Assembly: GCA_046296415.1 (NCBI GenBank) | Contig: JBKBLN010000001.1 | Span: 1,395,978-1,459,977 of the forward strand | Length of the DNA: 64,000 nucleotides | Reading direction: 5' to 3' | Origin: CAYNRA01 sp046296415 | GTDB taxonomy: Bacteria; Bacteroidota; Bacteroidia; Cytophagales; Spirosomataceae | Part shown: piece after piece, positions 46,401 through 53,533 of the stretch | Numbering within the stretch: position 1 is the first letter of the stretch | Layout: each line of letters starts with the position of its first letter | Program-made: the position numbers and the translations under genes | Notes under the pieces: model-generated | Database searches by the model: none | What the model was told of the DNA's origin: nothing | What the model saw: the letters and a program-made list of their open reading frames with translations, nothing else

Positions 46401-46522
46401 ATCTGATGAGTTCAATGATTTTGGACACGGCACCTGTGAAGACACAAATCGGCCCAATTAAAATAATTACCTTTGTGGATCGCTGGGGAAGAGTCTGTAC
46501 TTCCCGCCATTGGACCGAGTAA
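40481..46522 (+). CDS. Giant secreted Ig-like multidomain protein (2013 residues)
   Basis: A single 6-kb frame. The N-terminus (MKLVILFLLGGWTNPFLG) is a short signal peptide. The rest is a chain of Ig-like beta-sandwich modules, each opening with a Cys-containing strand (VCTGQDIRLKV, ICEGQPLKL, SCQGDSTVWEI, RCEGNSASFEV, ACEGTSFPLQL, QCEGLSIDISV, ECHGNSATFKF) and often continuing with a YQWYQK-type strand. Shorter Cys-containing modules of 60-80 residues alternate with them. Trp is unusually frequent. The C-terminus (VDRWGRVCTSRHWTE) matches neither type A nor type B T9SS sorting domains as I know them. Similar Ig-like giants in gliding Bacteroidota are surface adhesins. No enzyme domain was recognised. 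ATG 40481 is chosen for its signal peptide. Confidence 0.85.
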   Translation: MKLVILFLLGGWTNPFLGPIVLQSPLCANATIRCQVHTKSQEWYQWEWKSQGTDQWQNLGDPVFLTGTEILSMSISSNLLPGSLRVKSWQSSESTVWYSAVLDLGVPMNLNPSITGNQQVCTGQDIRLKVDFPTNGQHQWERSSQGAEFTVLQETPKYTRVNQLELVIRGSSGVDHRIFYRNRWTSPEGCIHYSKPIQLTINQLSTISPVPSTLICEGQPLKLQTNNVQGSWLRNEWFLSDSLGILRPISDSSASTFWVMKWPKHLKSVQVRGTFETVQQTPSLPVKGVCTLTTQRTYSVNPAPKTPSDTSVIQCGLAKMQVLKGGEWSMARTGPWQKTEAWLDYLQPDTLTRWHRSLDPLGCPSEPYQIQYIAHPIPTGQLQWKRNVVCFSDTLLPFQISTNVGTQLRMGWTRETLSDFPIRPNLKSDSLFWVWYDSRTQCQSTVWKNWLPFQDPMQIEVILPREPICPGIEVSLSGSIVNSHATWEWKGATFSGTGPTIAYRFFDNQEGSLTIQNVCETRKMPWRIEVIPPPTIQMSISMDRISCQGDSTVWEIQSSMPISVVWYHSALGKVGVGTQWRAKAEAVGLQTVWFEWRDSCGRSGHSPRFQWKVLPKPIVPHVDDIISQCIGANLPQPEVDIQWVWSGFDPSKIGEQKVWVRSLNSVGCTSDSIPKWIRQSPKFSTTLVVSKNWMCASGLRNRAVFIRNSSNLPVQWLDEEVESEGTGWKLSASGVYRFLQTQAHCSMLDSFVIARVVVPDWIEKPSESIAYCPSQNLVISLGQEIDSTIFWYETAFQEMPIHRGKELVRFPQVPVWVRKRNQWNEIDFCESDPIKIVPVPRLQLESKWLTQARCEGNSASFEVVPIGSGVGSWWQKKPGQNAFERIPNSVSPTLKLTSIGNSQNPNKSWYRFQFESENCLVYSEEMQLHVLGFKASLPSVEACEGTSFPLQLPENSGQLSLIEWQSRPSTTGPWLPSPIPERMQVGTRFWRVRGQFLMENGQLCTQTSDDARVTILSARGRLALAQNECPGSEMTYHWMPFQSGGVWTWNQIPSNQMQGQIGKGVHIFQSRVKSCVWDTTVVVTVSPHTLPKPFFAEFSRFFLSDSIKWLPIVRNLDLVWLGDTLSKSIISPTLFTSYGSFERFAAFQTNGCLGPIGTWKGYVLKPLTVQMSLPKVVQCEGLSIDISVRSVGEGKLSYQWYQKSHQNTTWVPLSEWPSKNKGEKAAQLRIYSVGNYPHWDGTWYRCLVSDSLGQQWSDSVLLEVWEPRGNLIPHQYICEEEKKELDIRTFRGWRPGEIQGFWEKKETSGWKKWIEGYQLDLHEQSQGLYRYAWLFPNSNQDTCKWTSDDFLIQKVPRPNPPSVVESVVCQDEKVLTPPYPVSRFNWYATSDSQASRLPSVPLISLAKTDDIFYWIASRGPYCESNRVRLQWKIQPRPAWPISLVPMEFEGYSLTFSALGENLNWYRTTRSESQKNAPVFTQPGLVRFFVTQTNAFGCESQKRLIESKLTWPVTIEEQPQSLYECHGNSATFKFKLKGQGTIRYQWYRKRPGGRFEEISGGNTQEYKVGSSGSVVDPDSSAYFCRVDLNNGRELFTDTVHLWVNSILARNRNMSFCADQAVVLNQAHLDLRGKVRTITWEGTWGIGWRNIGQTGQLISDSLPAKVRARVEFQSELHETCVRTSPEITLIQLPLQLPIGIPDRVQSCDTSNSFPIWKGGDFKLENGQIFVRQIGIQNCWTDWKKVDWEKSPCWMTPLFCDPITTELPPTWGFLRDSLNLVWGKAYGKGRVTGFKNAQGYYVWSVQDQGYFSMPTEDNFKRKWITTAKPLDCQSTQTLWEVLLEEPDSIRLDSSNALSWIHLLEDPPLWKHQPIVKGNYFWPEKIESQRFWQRWDEEGQTWIEVVFPLDTIFLNHTFRFRHDWSPTLFSWITIPKLDWKTIPPTCQWRGERLISHDLHFPLLKETRNNQGQLVESSYLMSSMILDTAPVKTQIGPIKIITFVDRWGRVCTSRHWTE

Positions 46523-46572
46523 TTTATGAATGTATGGAATCATTTCAATTTAAATCGTACCATATCCGTTCG

Positions 46573-46764
46573 ATGAACGCACAAACGGAAGAAGAAAAAA
46601 ATGCAATCAATCAAGAATTAAAGGATCTATATGCTTCCTTGTCTGAAAACGAGAAACAAAGATTTAATGAGGAACTTCAGACCTTTTTAATTAAAGAATT
46701 GGGGACGATACAGTCCATGTACCAAGCCGCCAAAGAGGAGGGTGATCCCTTAAATCTGGTATAA
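46573..46764 (+). CDS. Small helical conserved-looking protein (63 residues)
   Basis: A short acidic, almost wholly helical protein: MNAQTEEEKNAINQEL, then DLYASLSENEKQRFNEEL, then FLIKELGTIQSMYQAAKEEG. It lies 50 bp after the giant gene and ends just before a strong terminator, which supports it being expressed. An ATG at 46534 in the same frame would add 13 residues; 46573 is preferred because the helical region starts there. No function is recognised. I recall similar 60-residue proteins in other Cytophagales, but cannot verify that here. Confidence 0.6.
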   Translation: MNAQTEEEKNAINQELKDLYASLSENEKQRFNEELQTFLIKELGTIQSMYQAAKEEGDPLNLV

Positions 46765-46799
46765 AAAAAGCCGAGTTGATCTTCAACTCGGCTTTTTTA
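46762..46799. terminator. Bidirectional intrinsic terminator between the small protein gene and htpG
   Basis: GCCGAGTTGA (46770-46779) and TCAACTCGGC (46783-46792) form a perfect 10-bp stem with a 3-nt loop. T6 follows on the plus strand (46793-46798) and A7 precedes (46763-46769), giving a T-run on the minus strand. It ends both the plus-strand genes and convergent htpG. Confidence 0.92.
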
Positions 46800-46813
46800 G
46801 AAGTTACCTTGGC

Positions 46814-48619
46814 TTACAGTTGCTCGAAGCTACGTTCAATAAATTGGGTTAGCGCCTGGCCTGTTAATAATCCTTGAGACAGCAATGCCAAGTCAACTAA
46901 TTGTTTAGCTACTTTTTCAGACTCTTCTGTTGAACTCTGAAGAAGTTGTCCTATTTTAGGGTGGTTTCCATTGACTACCAACTGATAAGACAATGGCATT
47001 TCACCGAACATTCCGGCTTGACCATTTAATTTGGACATTTCTTGCCAACGTCTCATAAACTCGGGTAAAATGATGGTTACAGGGTAATCCTCTGGACCTT
47101 GCGCCTCAATTTGGACTACCTGATTATTCGCTAAAGGTTTGAATATTTCCTCTACTTTTGTTTTTTCTTCATCTGTTAAGATCAAGGTGGAGGTCAAACC
47201 TTTATCGATTAATTTATCAAAGGTATCGGCATCTACACGCTTGAAGGTCGTCGACTCCCACTTGGATTCCATGGCATTGATAAAGTGCGCATCCAAAACA
47301 TCATCGAAAACCGCTACATCCAAAGACCTTTTCTTCGCCCCAGCAATATAAGCATCTTGTTTGATGACATCGTTGGCGTACAAGACAACAAACTTGCCGT
47401 CCTTATCTTTTTGCAATGCCTCAATGTGATTCTTGTATTCCTCTGCGGTAAAGTATTTGTTTTCAGTATTTTTGATCAGCATAAAGTCCTTCGACCGATC
47501 ATAAAATTTGTCATCAGAAATAACTCCGTATTTAACAAAGAGACCGATACTTTCCCATTTTTCTTCAAAGGAAGTCCGATCTTGTTGGAAAAGTTCTTTC
47601 AGTTTGTCTGCTACCTTTTTGGTAATGTGGGCATTGATTTTCTTGACATTCCCGTCTGCCTGCAAGTAAGACCGAGAAACATTCAAAGGGATATCGGGGG
47701 AGTCAATCACTCCATGAAGCAGCTGTAAAAATTCGGGTACGACATCCTTTACATCATCGGTAATGAAGACTTGACGGCTGTACAACTGAATTTTCTCTCG
47801 ATTCAACTGGAAATCTTTCTTGATTTTTGGAAAATACAAAATACCTGTCAAGTTGAAAGGATAATCTACGTTCAAATGAATCCAAAACAGTGGATCCTCA
47901 CTGAACGGATACAACTCTTTGTAGAAGGCTTTGTAATCATCATCCGTCAATTCACTTGGATTTTTGGTCCAAAGTGGAGTTGGATTATTGATGACTTTCT
48001 CTTTGAACTCAATTTCAACAGGTAAAAACTTACCGTACTTCTCTAGTATCTGTTCAAGCTTAAATTCCTCTAGGAATTCCTCGGCATCCTCCGCAATGTG
48101 TAGAATGATGTCTGTCCCACGGGTCTCTCTGGATGCTTCCGAAATTTCAAAGGTGGTACTACCATCACAAATCCAACGAACAGCAGGCTCGTCTTGATAC
48201 GATTTGGTCAGGATTTCAACTTCTTTAGCCACCATATAGGCGGAATAGAACCCTAGTCCAAATTGACCAATAATCTGGTTTTTGTCACCATCTTCCTTGA
48301 ATTTCTCAACAAATTCTTTGGCACCAGAAAATGCAATTTGGTTGATGTATTTTTTAACTTCCTCGGCTGTCATTCCGAGACCGGCATCCGAAATGGTAAT
48401 GGTTTTTGCTTCTTTGTCTACTTTAACTCGAATGGTCAAGTCCCCTAATTCGCCATTAAACTGCCCAATGGAAGACAATTTTTTGATTTTTTGAGTAGCA
48501 TCTACCGCATTGGAGACTAGTTCTCTCAAAAATATCTCGTTGTCGGAATAAAGGAATTTTTTAATGATCGGAAATATATTTTCCGTGTTAATCGAAATTG
48601 TACCTTTTTCTGCAACCAT
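46814..48619 (-). CDS. htpG: Molecular chaperone HtpG (Hsp90)
   Basis: A 601-residue Hsp90. The GHKL ATPase domain shows LVSNAVDATQKI, SDAGLGMTAEEVKKYI and IGQFGLGFYSAYMVA. The middle domain includes YFPKIKKDFQLNREKIQLYSRQVFITD-type sequence with the catalytic Arg region, and the C-terminal dimerisation domain ends the protein. It is close to the usual bacterial length (about 600-625). It refolds client proteins in the cytoplasm using ATP. A CTATTG-N6-CAATAG inverted repeat lies directly upstream of the ATG at 48619 and could mediate regulation. Confidence 0.97.
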   Translation of the reverse strand: MVAEKGTISINTENIFPIIKKFLYSDNEIFLRELVSNAVDATQKIKKLSSIGQFNGELGDLTIRVKVDKEAKTITISDAGLGMTAEEVKKYINQIAFSGAKEFVEKFKEDGDKNQIIGQFGLGFYSAYMVAKEVEILTKSYQDEPAVRWICDGSTTFEISEASRETRGTDIILHIAEDAEEFLEEFKLEQILEKYGKFLPVEIEFKEKVINNPTPLWTKNPSELTDDDYKAFYKELYPFSEDPLFWIHLNVDYPFNLTGILYFPKIKKDFQLNREKIQLYSRQVFITDDVKDVVPEFLQLLHGVIDSPDIPLNVSRSYLQADGNVKKINAHITKKVADKLKELFQQDRTSFEEKWESIGLFVKYGVISDDKFYDRSKDFMLIKNTENKYFTAEEYKNHIEALQKDKDGKFVVLYANDVIKQDAYIAGAKKRSLDVAVFDDVLDAHFINAMESKWESTTFKRVDADTFDKLIDKGLTSTLILTDEEKTKVEEIFKPLANNQVVQIEAQGPEDYPVTIILPEFMRRWQEMSKLNGQAGMFGEMPLSYQLVVNGNHPKIGQLLQSSTEESEKVAKQLVDLALLSQGLLTGQALTQFIERSFEQL

Positions 48620-48626
48620 ATAAAAT

Positions 48627-48644
48627 CTATTGTTTTTTCAATAG
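48627..48644. repeat. Inverted repeat CTATTG-N6-CAATAG before htpG
   Basis: Two 6-bp arms (48627-48632 and 48639-48644) flank a T6 spacer (A6 on the htpG strand). The element ends 7 bp from the htpG ATG. It could be an operator or a small 5'-leader hairpin. Arms this short can arise by chance. Confidence 0.3.
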
Positions 48645-48688
48645 AGCATCTCAAAGCTTATTCCATCTCTGTTTTTTCTGCCAGAATG

Positions 48689-50068
48689 TCATAGTTTTTG
48701 GGTTTTCCATTTGCCTCGTCGGAAAAAATACAACGCCAGAAGTGCCAAGATGGATTCACTGATGACGATAGCATAGAAAACGCCAGTCTCCTCCAAAGAG
48801 GTTTGTTTGGCCAAGAAGTAAGCGAGTGGTATTTCGATGATCCAAAAGCAGATTAAATTGATCCAGGTGGGTGTGACCGTGTCGCCGGCACCGTTCAAGG
48901 CTTGCGACATGACCATTCCAAATCCAAAAAATACATAACCTAAGCAAAGAATTTGAAGACATTCAACACCGGTTTTCAGTACGGCCGGATTTTGATCAAA
49001 TAATCCGACTAATTCCGGGGCAAAAACAAAGAAAAATAAAGCAACCAGAGCTAAAAAACCCATGTTATACCAAGCGGCTTGAATAGCCGATTTCATGGCT
49101 TTTTCAGGTTGATTAGCACCTAAATTTTGCCCGACTAAGGTTGCCGCTGCATTGGCAAGTCCCCAAGAAGGTAAAATCGTAAAAACGATGATACGAATTC
49201 CAATGGTGTAACCTGCCACTATTTCGTCGCCGTATGAAGATAAAATCCGAATCAAAAATACCCATGAGGCAGATTGAATGATAAATTGCCCTGCACCCCC
49301 GGCAGCAAGTTGAATGATTTGTTTGCTAATTCGATAAATTGGGGTAAGATGTCTTCTGTATATGGGGATTGATTGGGTACCGAAAAACAAATAATAAAGT
49401 TGAATTCCAACGCCGAAGGTCCGACCAATCGCGGTTGCGGCAGCTGCACCAGCTACGCCCCAATGAAGGACTCCAACAAAAAGAGCATCAAGACCAATAT
49501 TAATCACATTGGCAATAATGACTGCTTTCATGGCTTGAGTAGCGAAGCCTGCCCCGCGTAGGGCACCTCCGAGTGTAAACAGCAATAGGATAACGGGCGA
49601 GGATAGGAAAGAAATGCGAGTATACCAAAGTCCTTGGGAAATCAACGCCTCGGATCCCCCCATTAAGCGTAAAATAGTATCGGAGAAAACAAAACCAACG
49701 ACTGCCAAAAGGAGTCCAAGGAAACCGGAAAGCAGAAACAATTGGCCTATGGTAAGACCGGCCAATTGATATTTTTTTTCACCAATTCGACGGGCAATTA
49801 ATGCAGTTGCGGCAGTACTAAGTCCCCATGCCAGCGAATAAATCAAGGTTAGAACGGATTCAGTCAAGCCGACAACTGCCACGCCGGTCACTCCAACAAA
49901 ACGGGCAACAAAAAATGCATCAACTACAGCGAATAGGGCTTCAAATCCCATTTCCACTATCATGGGGATTGCTAATAAACCAATGGACCGTTGAATGGAT
50001 AGGGTGGTGAAGTCCGTATGTTCATCGGCGGCAAAAGCATCTCGAATAAACTGTATAATTCGATTCAT
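48689..50068 (-). CDS. MATE-family multidrug/metabolite antiporter
   Basis: A 459-residue transporter with about twelve hydrophobic helices in two similar halves. The N-terminal half has SIGLLAIPMIVEMGFEALFAVVDAFFVARFVG, and the second half has VGQNLGANQPEKAMKSAIQAAW, both MATE landmarks. It exports cationic drugs or metabolites using Na+ or H+ flux; substrate unknown. Start is ATG 50068. A 40-bp gap with the APC permease's terminator separates it from the gene upstream, so it probably has its own promoter. Confidence 0.92.
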   Translation of the reverse strand: MNRIIQFIRDAFAADEHTDFTTLSIQRSIGLLAIPMIVEMGFEALFAVVDAFFVARFVGVTGVAVVGLTESVLTLIYSLAWGLSTAATALIARRIGEKKYQLAGLTIGQLFLLSGFLGLLLAVVGFVFSDTILRLMGGSEALISQGLWYTRISFLSSPVILLLFTLGGALRGAGFATQAMKAVIIANVINIGLDALFVGVLHWGVAGAAAATAIGRTFGVGIQLYYLFFGTQSIPIYRRHLTPIYRISKQIIQLAAGGAGQFIIQSASWVFLIRILSSYGDEIVAGYTIGIRIIVFTILPSWGLANAAATLVGQNLGANQPEKAMKSAIQAAWYNMGFLALVALFFFVFAPELVGLFDQNPAVLKTGVECLQILCLGYVFFGFGMVMSQALNGAGDTVTPTWINLICFWIIEIPLAYFLAKQTSLEETGVFYAIVISESILALLALYFFRRGKWKTQKL

Positions 50069-50080
50069 AACGAAACAAAA

Positions 50081-50103
50081 AAGAGTCGGAGTGACCGACT
50101 CTT
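50081..50103 (-). terminator. Intrinsic terminator of the APC permease gene
   Basis: AAGAGTCGG (50081-50089) and CCGACTCTT (50095-50103) form a 9-bp stem with a 5-nt loop. On the minus strand the stem leads into a T6 run. It starts 5 bp after the permease stop and lies between that gene and the MATE gene on the same strand. Confidence 0.88.
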
Positions 50104-50107
50104 AAAA

Positions 50108-51772
50108 TTAAGATTTTTGAGCAAGTTTAGAATGTTTGTTTCCGTACAAGAAATAGATAACTAGGCCGATGATCAACCACACGATAAACATTCGCCAGTT
50201 TGACCAACCAAGTTCAGTCATTAGGTATAGGTTCGTTAGGACACCTGCCACCGGAATGACGGAAGACTTAATTTTGAAACTTAATAGGGCCAAAAATATC
50301 CAGGTCAGCCAAAAAAGTCCCATTAATGGCTTGGCTGAAAGATGGGTAAGGAAATCACCGCTATAAAACGAATAACCAAGGGCGGCAACCAAAAGTAGTC
50401 CTACCAGGTATTGCCCATTGATATACGGTATTTTAAACTTGGCCTTTTCTGATTCACCTGTGTAGTCCAAATAAATGATTCCGGAACAGACAAGAATAAA
50501 GGCAAAAAAGGTGCCTACAGAGGTCAGATCAACAAATAAATTAAGATCCAAAAATAAAGCAGGTATCCCGACAAAAAGTCCAGTGATAATCGTTGCAAAA
50601 GACGGAGTTTGGTATTTTGGATGGATTTTTTGAAAACGTTTCCATAGTAATCCGTCGCGACTCATGGTCATCCAAATTCTGGGCTGACCCAATTGATACA
50701 CCAACAAAGCACTTGTGATGGCAATCACCGCGCTCACCGAAATGACCCCGGCAACTGAGTCCAATTCTACCAATGAAAATACGTACGCCAATGGGTCCTC
50801 TACATTCAACTCTTTATAGCTTACCATCCCTGTCAACACCAAGGCAATCACAACATACAAAAGCGTACAAATGACCAATACAATGAGCATGGCTTTGGGT
50901 AGATCCCGCTGCGGATCCTTACATTCTTCGGCCGTGGTTGATATGGAATCAAAGCCGATGAATGCAAAAAATACGGCGGCCACTCCACTCAAGACACCTT
51001 CTATGCCATTGGGTGCAAAAGGTGACCAATTTTCTGGTTTTACATAAAATGCACCTGCAATGATAACCAAGAAGATGACAGCCAATTTTAAAATTACCAA
51101 GATATTGGAAGCCGTTCTGGACTCCTTGATACCAATGTACACTAGGCTGGTAATGAGTAAAGTCACCAATCCTGCGGGCAAATCGAGGAGAAGTTTAAAG
51201 CCAAACAGTTCGGGCGCATCTTGATAAGCTTGGGCCGAGGTTATTACTTTTTTGGGAAGTTCGGTGAGACTCCCATTTTGGGTAGCAATTTGAACCTGGT
51301 CGAATGATTTCTTAGCGGTTCCAGGATCGATAGCCAAGTATTCCGGCCAATTCATTCCAAAACCTTGGAGCATAGACGTAAAATATTCGGACCACGAAAT
51401 AGCCACTACCATATTTGATACAGCATATTCCAAAATGAGAGCCCAACCAATAATCCAAGCGAATAATTCACCAAATGAAACATAGGCATAAGTATAAGCA
51501 CTTCCGCTGACCGGAATCATGGACGCAAATTGAGCATAACATAGAGCGGTAAACATACAAGCAATGGCCACAAAAACAAACAAAAGGGAAACCGCAGGCC
51601 CACCATTGTAGCTGGCTAATCCGATGGTACTGAAAATTCCGGCCCCGATGATGGCCGCGATACCAAAGGATATTAAATCTCGGAGACCTAGAGTTTTGAG
51701 GAGTCCATTTCCGTGCTGACTTTCCTGAATGGCTTGCGCTATATTTTTTCTCCGAAACAGCGAATTATTCAT
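50108..51772 (-). CDS. APC-superfamily amino acid permease (cationic amino acid transporter-like)
   Basis: A 554-residue permease. The first helix has FGIAAIIGAGIFSTIGLAS, the GAGIF substrate-binding motif of APC transporters. Other landmarks are MIPVSGSAYTYAYVSFGELFAWIIGW and VFFAFIGFDSISTTAEECKDPQRDLP, both typical of CAT-type permeases. A large non-membrane insertion of about 60 residues lies after helix 3 or 4 (LAIDPGTAKKSFDQVQIATQ). About 13-14 helices are likely. It imports amino acids, probably cationic or broad-range. The ATG at 51772 is divergent from the PolX gene with 61 bp between them. Confidence 0.9.
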   Translation of the reverse strand: MNNSLFRRKNIAQAIQESQHGNGLLKTLGLRDLISFGIAAIIGAGIFSTIGLASYNGGPAVSLLFVFVAIACMFTALCYAQFASMIPVSGSAYTYAYVSFGELFAWIIGWALILEYAVSNMVVAISWSEYFTSMLQGFGMNWPEYLAIDPGTAKKSFDQVQIATQNGSLTELPKKVITSAQAYQDAPELFGFKLLLDLPAGLVTLLITSLVYIGIKESRTASNILVILKLAVIFLVIIAGAFYVKPENWSPFAPNGIEGVLSGVAAVFFAFIGFDSISTTAEECKDPQRDLPKAMLIVLVICTLLYVVIALVLTGMVSYKELNVEDPLAYVFSLVELDSVAGVISVSAVIAITSALLVYQLGQPRIWMTMSRDGLLWKRFQKIHPKYQTPSFATIITGLFVGIPALFLDLNLFVDLTSVGTFFAFILVCSGIIYLDYTGESEKAKFKIPYINGQYLVGLLLVAALGYSFYSGDFLTHLSAKPLMGLFWLTWIFLALLSFKIKSSVIPVAGVLTNLYLMTELGWSNWRMFIVWLIIGLVIYFLYGNKHSKLAQKS

Positions 51773-51833
51773 GGATTGACCTTAATTTAGGGTTTTTCTA
51801 ATGCAATAAAAGTCAAAGCTACTAAAAAAAATG

Positions 51834-53519
51834 ACAAACTCAGACATTCTGGAGGTAATTGAAATGACGGGTAAAATCATGGAACTGCATGAGGGCGACC
51901 CCAATCGAATCCGTTCATATCAGAATGTAGGGTTCTCATTGGGGAAGGTTTTGGAGCCCTTTTCAACCCTTTCAGATGCTGATCTCCTTCGTTTACAAGG
52001 AGTTGGAAAAGGATTACTTTCCGCCATTCGGGAAATTGAAAATACGGGGACTTTACAAGAGTTGCAAGACTTGTTAGCTCAAACGCCTGAAGGACTTCTT
52101 GATTTGTTTAAGATTAAGGGTTTAGGTGTAAAGAAGATCAAAGTGCTGTGGAAAGAGCTTGGATTGGATAACCTAAACGATCTTCAAATTGCCTGTGAAA
52201 ATGGATTGATTGCTACCGTCAAAGGTTTTGGCACAAAAACGCAGGAAAGTATTCTGGCCTCCTTGGCTTTTTTACAAAGCCAAGCGGGTAAATTACGAAT
52301 GAACAAAGGCCATGAATTGGCACAAGATATTTTAGACGCACTGCGACCAACCTTTCCTTCCATCCAAGTCGTAGGAGAAGTGGTGCAGGGAGATGAGACC
52401 ATTCAACTTATTCAATGTGTCATCCCAACAGAGGATCGTACCCCTTTGGTAATTGCTCATCCTCTTTTTTCGGCGGATGAAGCTGCCTGTGCTCCTTTTA
52501 CTTGGCGAGGAGGTGTAAACTCACATCAAGTTCAAGTGGAGATTCAAAAGGTATCCCTACAGGAATCAGTTGGTAAAATTATGGCCTTGAATTCGAAGGT
52601 ACCTCACTTACAGAAAAAAATAGAGGGACAATCTTTACAAGAGATTTTATACAAACAACCGCACTTAACTTCGGAGGAATCCTACTATCAAGCTCTGGGT
52701 AGTGCTTGGATTGCTCCTGAAATGAGAGAAGGACGAAATGAATTTGAGTGGGCCAAAACCAATTCTCCTACCGATCTCGTGACTTGGGAATCACTTAAAG
52801 GCGCCTTGCACAACCACTCGACATATTCCGATGGCCGACATTCTTTGCAAGAAATGGCCTCCTTCGCCGAGTCATTGGGATGGGAATATTTTGGGATTGC
52901 AGACCATTCCCAAACGGCAGCCTATGCTAATGGCCTGCCAGCCGAACGAGTGATGCAACAATGGGAAGAAATTGATCATTGGAATGCGCAAGCCGGTAAA
53001 ATTCAGATCTTAAAAGGCATTGAGTCTGATATTCTAGTGGATGGCTCCCTCGATTATCCAGATGAAATTCTGATGGGATTTGATTATGTTGTCGCTTCAG
53101 TCCATCAAACACTCTCCATGGATATCGTTAAGGCAACCCACCGATTGATTAAAGCCATTTCTCACCCAGCTACCTCTATTTTGGGACATCCCACTGGTCG
53201 ATTGCTTTTATCTAGGAATGGATACCCCATAGACCACATGGAGGTGATAAAGGCTTGTGCGGCTCACGGTGTAATCATGGAGCTAAATGCCTCTCCCTAT
53301 CGTTTGGATTTGGATTGGCGTTGGATCGAAGCTTGCGTTGAACAGGGGGTCATGATTAGCATCAATCCCGATGCACATGAGCAAGAAGGATTCTTTGATA
53401 TGAAATATGGGGTTATGGTGGCCCGAAAAGCTGGCTTAACCTTTCAAAATACGTTTAATGCCCAATCGCTGTCTTTTGTAGAGAACCATTTTAAAGCTAA
53501 ACGAGGTCGTCATACATGA
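51834..53519 (+). CDS. PolX-type protein: HhH domains and intact PHP, degenerate polymerase core
   Basis: About 561 residues. The N-terminal 150 hold helix-hairpin-helix DNA-binding motifs (LLRLQGVGKGLLSAI, FKIKGLGVKKIKVLW, TVKGFGTKTQESIL). Where PolX proteins carry a G-S-x-R-R stretch leading to DxD, this one has VVGEVVQGDETIQLIQCVI (about 179-197), so the nucleotidyltransferase acidic pair is not evident. The C-terminal PHP domain is complete: HNHSTYSDG (from about 326), IADHSQ, GIESDIL, VASVHQ, GHPTGR and NPDAHE. It may be a DNA 3'-5' exonuclease or phosphatase without polymerase activity. MTNSDILEV starts at 51831 or nearby; the exact first codon was taken from the ATG before ACAAACTC. 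The stop lies in a terminator. Confidence 0.8.
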   Translation, partial: TNSDILEVIEMTGKIMELHEGDPNRIRSYQNVGFSLGKVLEPFSTLSDADLLRLQGVGKGLLSAIREIENTGTLQELQDLLAQTPEGLLDLFKIKGLGVKKIKVLWKELGLDNLNDLQIACENGLIATVKGFGTKTQESILASLAFLQSQAGKLRMNKGHELAQDILDALRPTFPSIQVVGEVVQGDETIQLIQCVIPTEDRTPLVIAHPLFSADEAACAPFTWRGGVNSHQVQVEIQKVSLQESVGKIMALNSKVPHLQKKIEGQSLQEILYKQPHLTSEESYYQALGSAWIAPEMREGRNEFEWAKTNSPTDLVTWESLKGALHNHSTYSDGRHSLQEMASFAESLGWEYFGIADHSQTAAYANGLPAERVMQQWEEIDHWNAQAGKIQILKGIESDILVDGSLDYPDEILMGFDYVVASVHQTLSMDIVKATHRLIKAISHPATSILGHPTGRLLLSRNGYPIDHMEVIKACAAHGVIMELNASPYRLDLDWRWIEACVEQGVMISINPDAHEQEGFFDMKYGVMVARKAGLTFQNTFNAQSLSFVENHFKAKRGRHT

Positions 53520-53533
53520 CGACCTCGTTTTTA
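53501..53533. terminator. Terminator overlapping the PolX stop codon
   Basis: ACGAGGTCGTCAT (53501-53513) and ATGACGACCTCGT (53516-53528) form a 13-bp perfect stem around a 2-nt centre, followed by T5. The PolX stop TGA (53517-53519) lies in the 3' arm. Convergent tolC ends at 53531. On the minus strand the stem is followed by TTTAGC, a weak T-tract. Confidence 0.85.
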
